5,079 bases of DNA, from assembly GCA_905203795.1 (NCBI GenBank), contig CAJKXG010000104.1, positions 1 through 5,079 of the forward strand, in the 5' to 3' direction. Positions within the stretch are counted from its first letter, which is position 1. Every line of letters begins with the position of its first letter. Shown piece after piece: positions 4,535 through 5,079 of this stretch. The DNA is from an uncultured Oscillospiraceae bacterium. Its GTDB lineage: Bacteria > Bacillota > Clostridia > Oscillospirales > Acutalibacteraceae. The translations under genes and the position numbers were made by a program. The notes beneath the pieces were generated by a model, which saw only the letters and a program-made list of their open reading frames with translations, was not told where the DNA came from and searched no databases.

Positions 4535-5079
4535 ATGGCATATTTGTTGGGCGTAGACATCGGCACTTCCGGCACCAAAACGGTGCTGTTTGACACCAAA
4601 GGCACGCCGGTTGCTTCTCATACGGTGGAATACCCGCTGTATCAGCCGCAGAACGGCTGGGCGGAGCAGGAACCGACTGATTGGTGGAACGCGACGGCGG
4701 AAGGCATCCGCGCGGTGCTGGACAAGAGCGGCGTGAAGGCGGCGGATGTGCTGTCGGTTGGCTTGTCCGGTCAGATGCACGGTTTGGTCATGCTGGACAA
4801 GGAAAACCGCGTGCTGCGTCGTTCGATTATTTGGTGCGACCAGCGCACCGCGAAGGAGTGCGAGGAGATCGAAGCGCGCGTCGGCAAGGCGCGGCTTGTG
4901 GAGATCACGGCGAATCCCGCGCTGACCGGTTTCACCGCGTCCAAAATTTTGTGGGTGCGCAACAATCAGCCGGAGATTTATGAAAAATGCGCGCACATTT
5001 TGCTGCCGAAGGACTATGTCCGCTTTATGCTGACCGGCGAATACGCGACCGAGGTGTCCGACGCGAGCGGGATGCAGCT
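4535..5079 (+). CDS. xylB: Xylulokinase, 5' part (3' end outside window)
   Basis: The enzyme phosphorylates D-xylulose with ATP to D-xylulose 5-phosphate, feeding the pentose phosphate pathway. The first 181 residues are visible of roughly 490-500 expected, running off the window in an open frame. The FGGY-kinase N-terminal domain is clear: GVDIGTSGTKTVLFD (6-20) is the first phosphate-binding motif with conserved Asp8. GWAEQEPTDWW (41-51), the xylulokinase-typical SGQMHGLV (78-85), IIWCDQRT (98-105), GFTASKILWVR (132-142) and LLPKDYVRFMLTGEYATEVSDASG (156-179) follow. The catalytic base expected later in the protein lies beyond the window. ATG 4535 has AAGGGG (4521-4526) 8 nt upstream. Position after xylA is the classic pairing, but a strong terminator separates the two and no clear promoter is visible in the gap, so xylB is likely expressed at a lower level by read-through. 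Identification is firm. Confidence 0.97.
   Translation, partial: MAYLLGVDIGTSGTKTVLFDTKGTPVASHTVEYPLYQPQNGWAEQEPTDWWNATAEGIRAVLDKSGVKAADVLSVGLSGQMHGLVMLDKENRVLRRSIIWCDQRTAKECEEIEARVGKARLVEITANPALTGFTASKILWVRNNQPEIYEKCAHILLPKDYVRFMLTGEYATEVSDASGMQ

Noticed and set aside
4433..4996. 187-residue open frame on the - strand over the xylB start
   Set aside because: It runs through the intrinsic terminator and opposite clear FGGY kinase motifs, so it is a shadow of coding bias.

Overview
The window reads as chromosomal DNA from a fairly GC-rich member of the Clostridia (Bacillota). The supports are strong AGGAGG-type ribosome binding sites, U-tailed intrinsic terminators, TTGACA/TATAAT promoters, a class II (about 438-residue) xylose isomerase and a clostridial-style nicotinate phosphoribosyltransferase. 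The phylum is inferred from style and protein flavour, not from any search. All convincing genes lie on the + strand.

Layout: (1) 1-906, the 3' part of a nicotinate phosphoribosyltransferase gene (NAD salvage). (2) 907-1005, an AT-rich gap with 11-bp-phased repeats and a -10-like element. (3) 1006-1488, a small winged-helix regulator of the OmpR/PhoB type. Its N-terminal part looks like the first half of a receiver domain without the phospho-acceptor aspartate. A strong terminator follows at 1511-1551. (4) 1552-2042, about 490 bases with no credible protein gene but much structure: a perfect-consensus promoter at 1562-1590, an RNA segment that can fold as a closed three-way junction (about 1604-1737), a pyrimidine-rich tract, two large hairpins (1785-1830 and 1864-1907), a second near-consensus promoter (1950-1978) and an inverted repeat at its start point. 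(5) 2043-5079, a LacI-family regulator, xylA (xylose isomerase) and the 5' part of xylB (xylulokinase), with a leader hairpin before xylA and a strong terminator between xylA and xylB.

XylA converts D-xylose to D-xylulose and XylB phosphorylates it to xylulose 5-phosphate for the pentose phosphate pathway. The LacI-family protein directly upstream is the likely local, pentose-responsive regulator, though its ligand cannot be read from sequence. The most interesting part is the noncoding segment at about 1562-1910: a 12/12 consensus promoter firing into a structured, non-coding transcript I do not recognise, with mutually exclusive pairings built on a 13-bp direct repeat. Second is the half-receiver winged-helix regulator with possible autoregulatory repeats just upstream.
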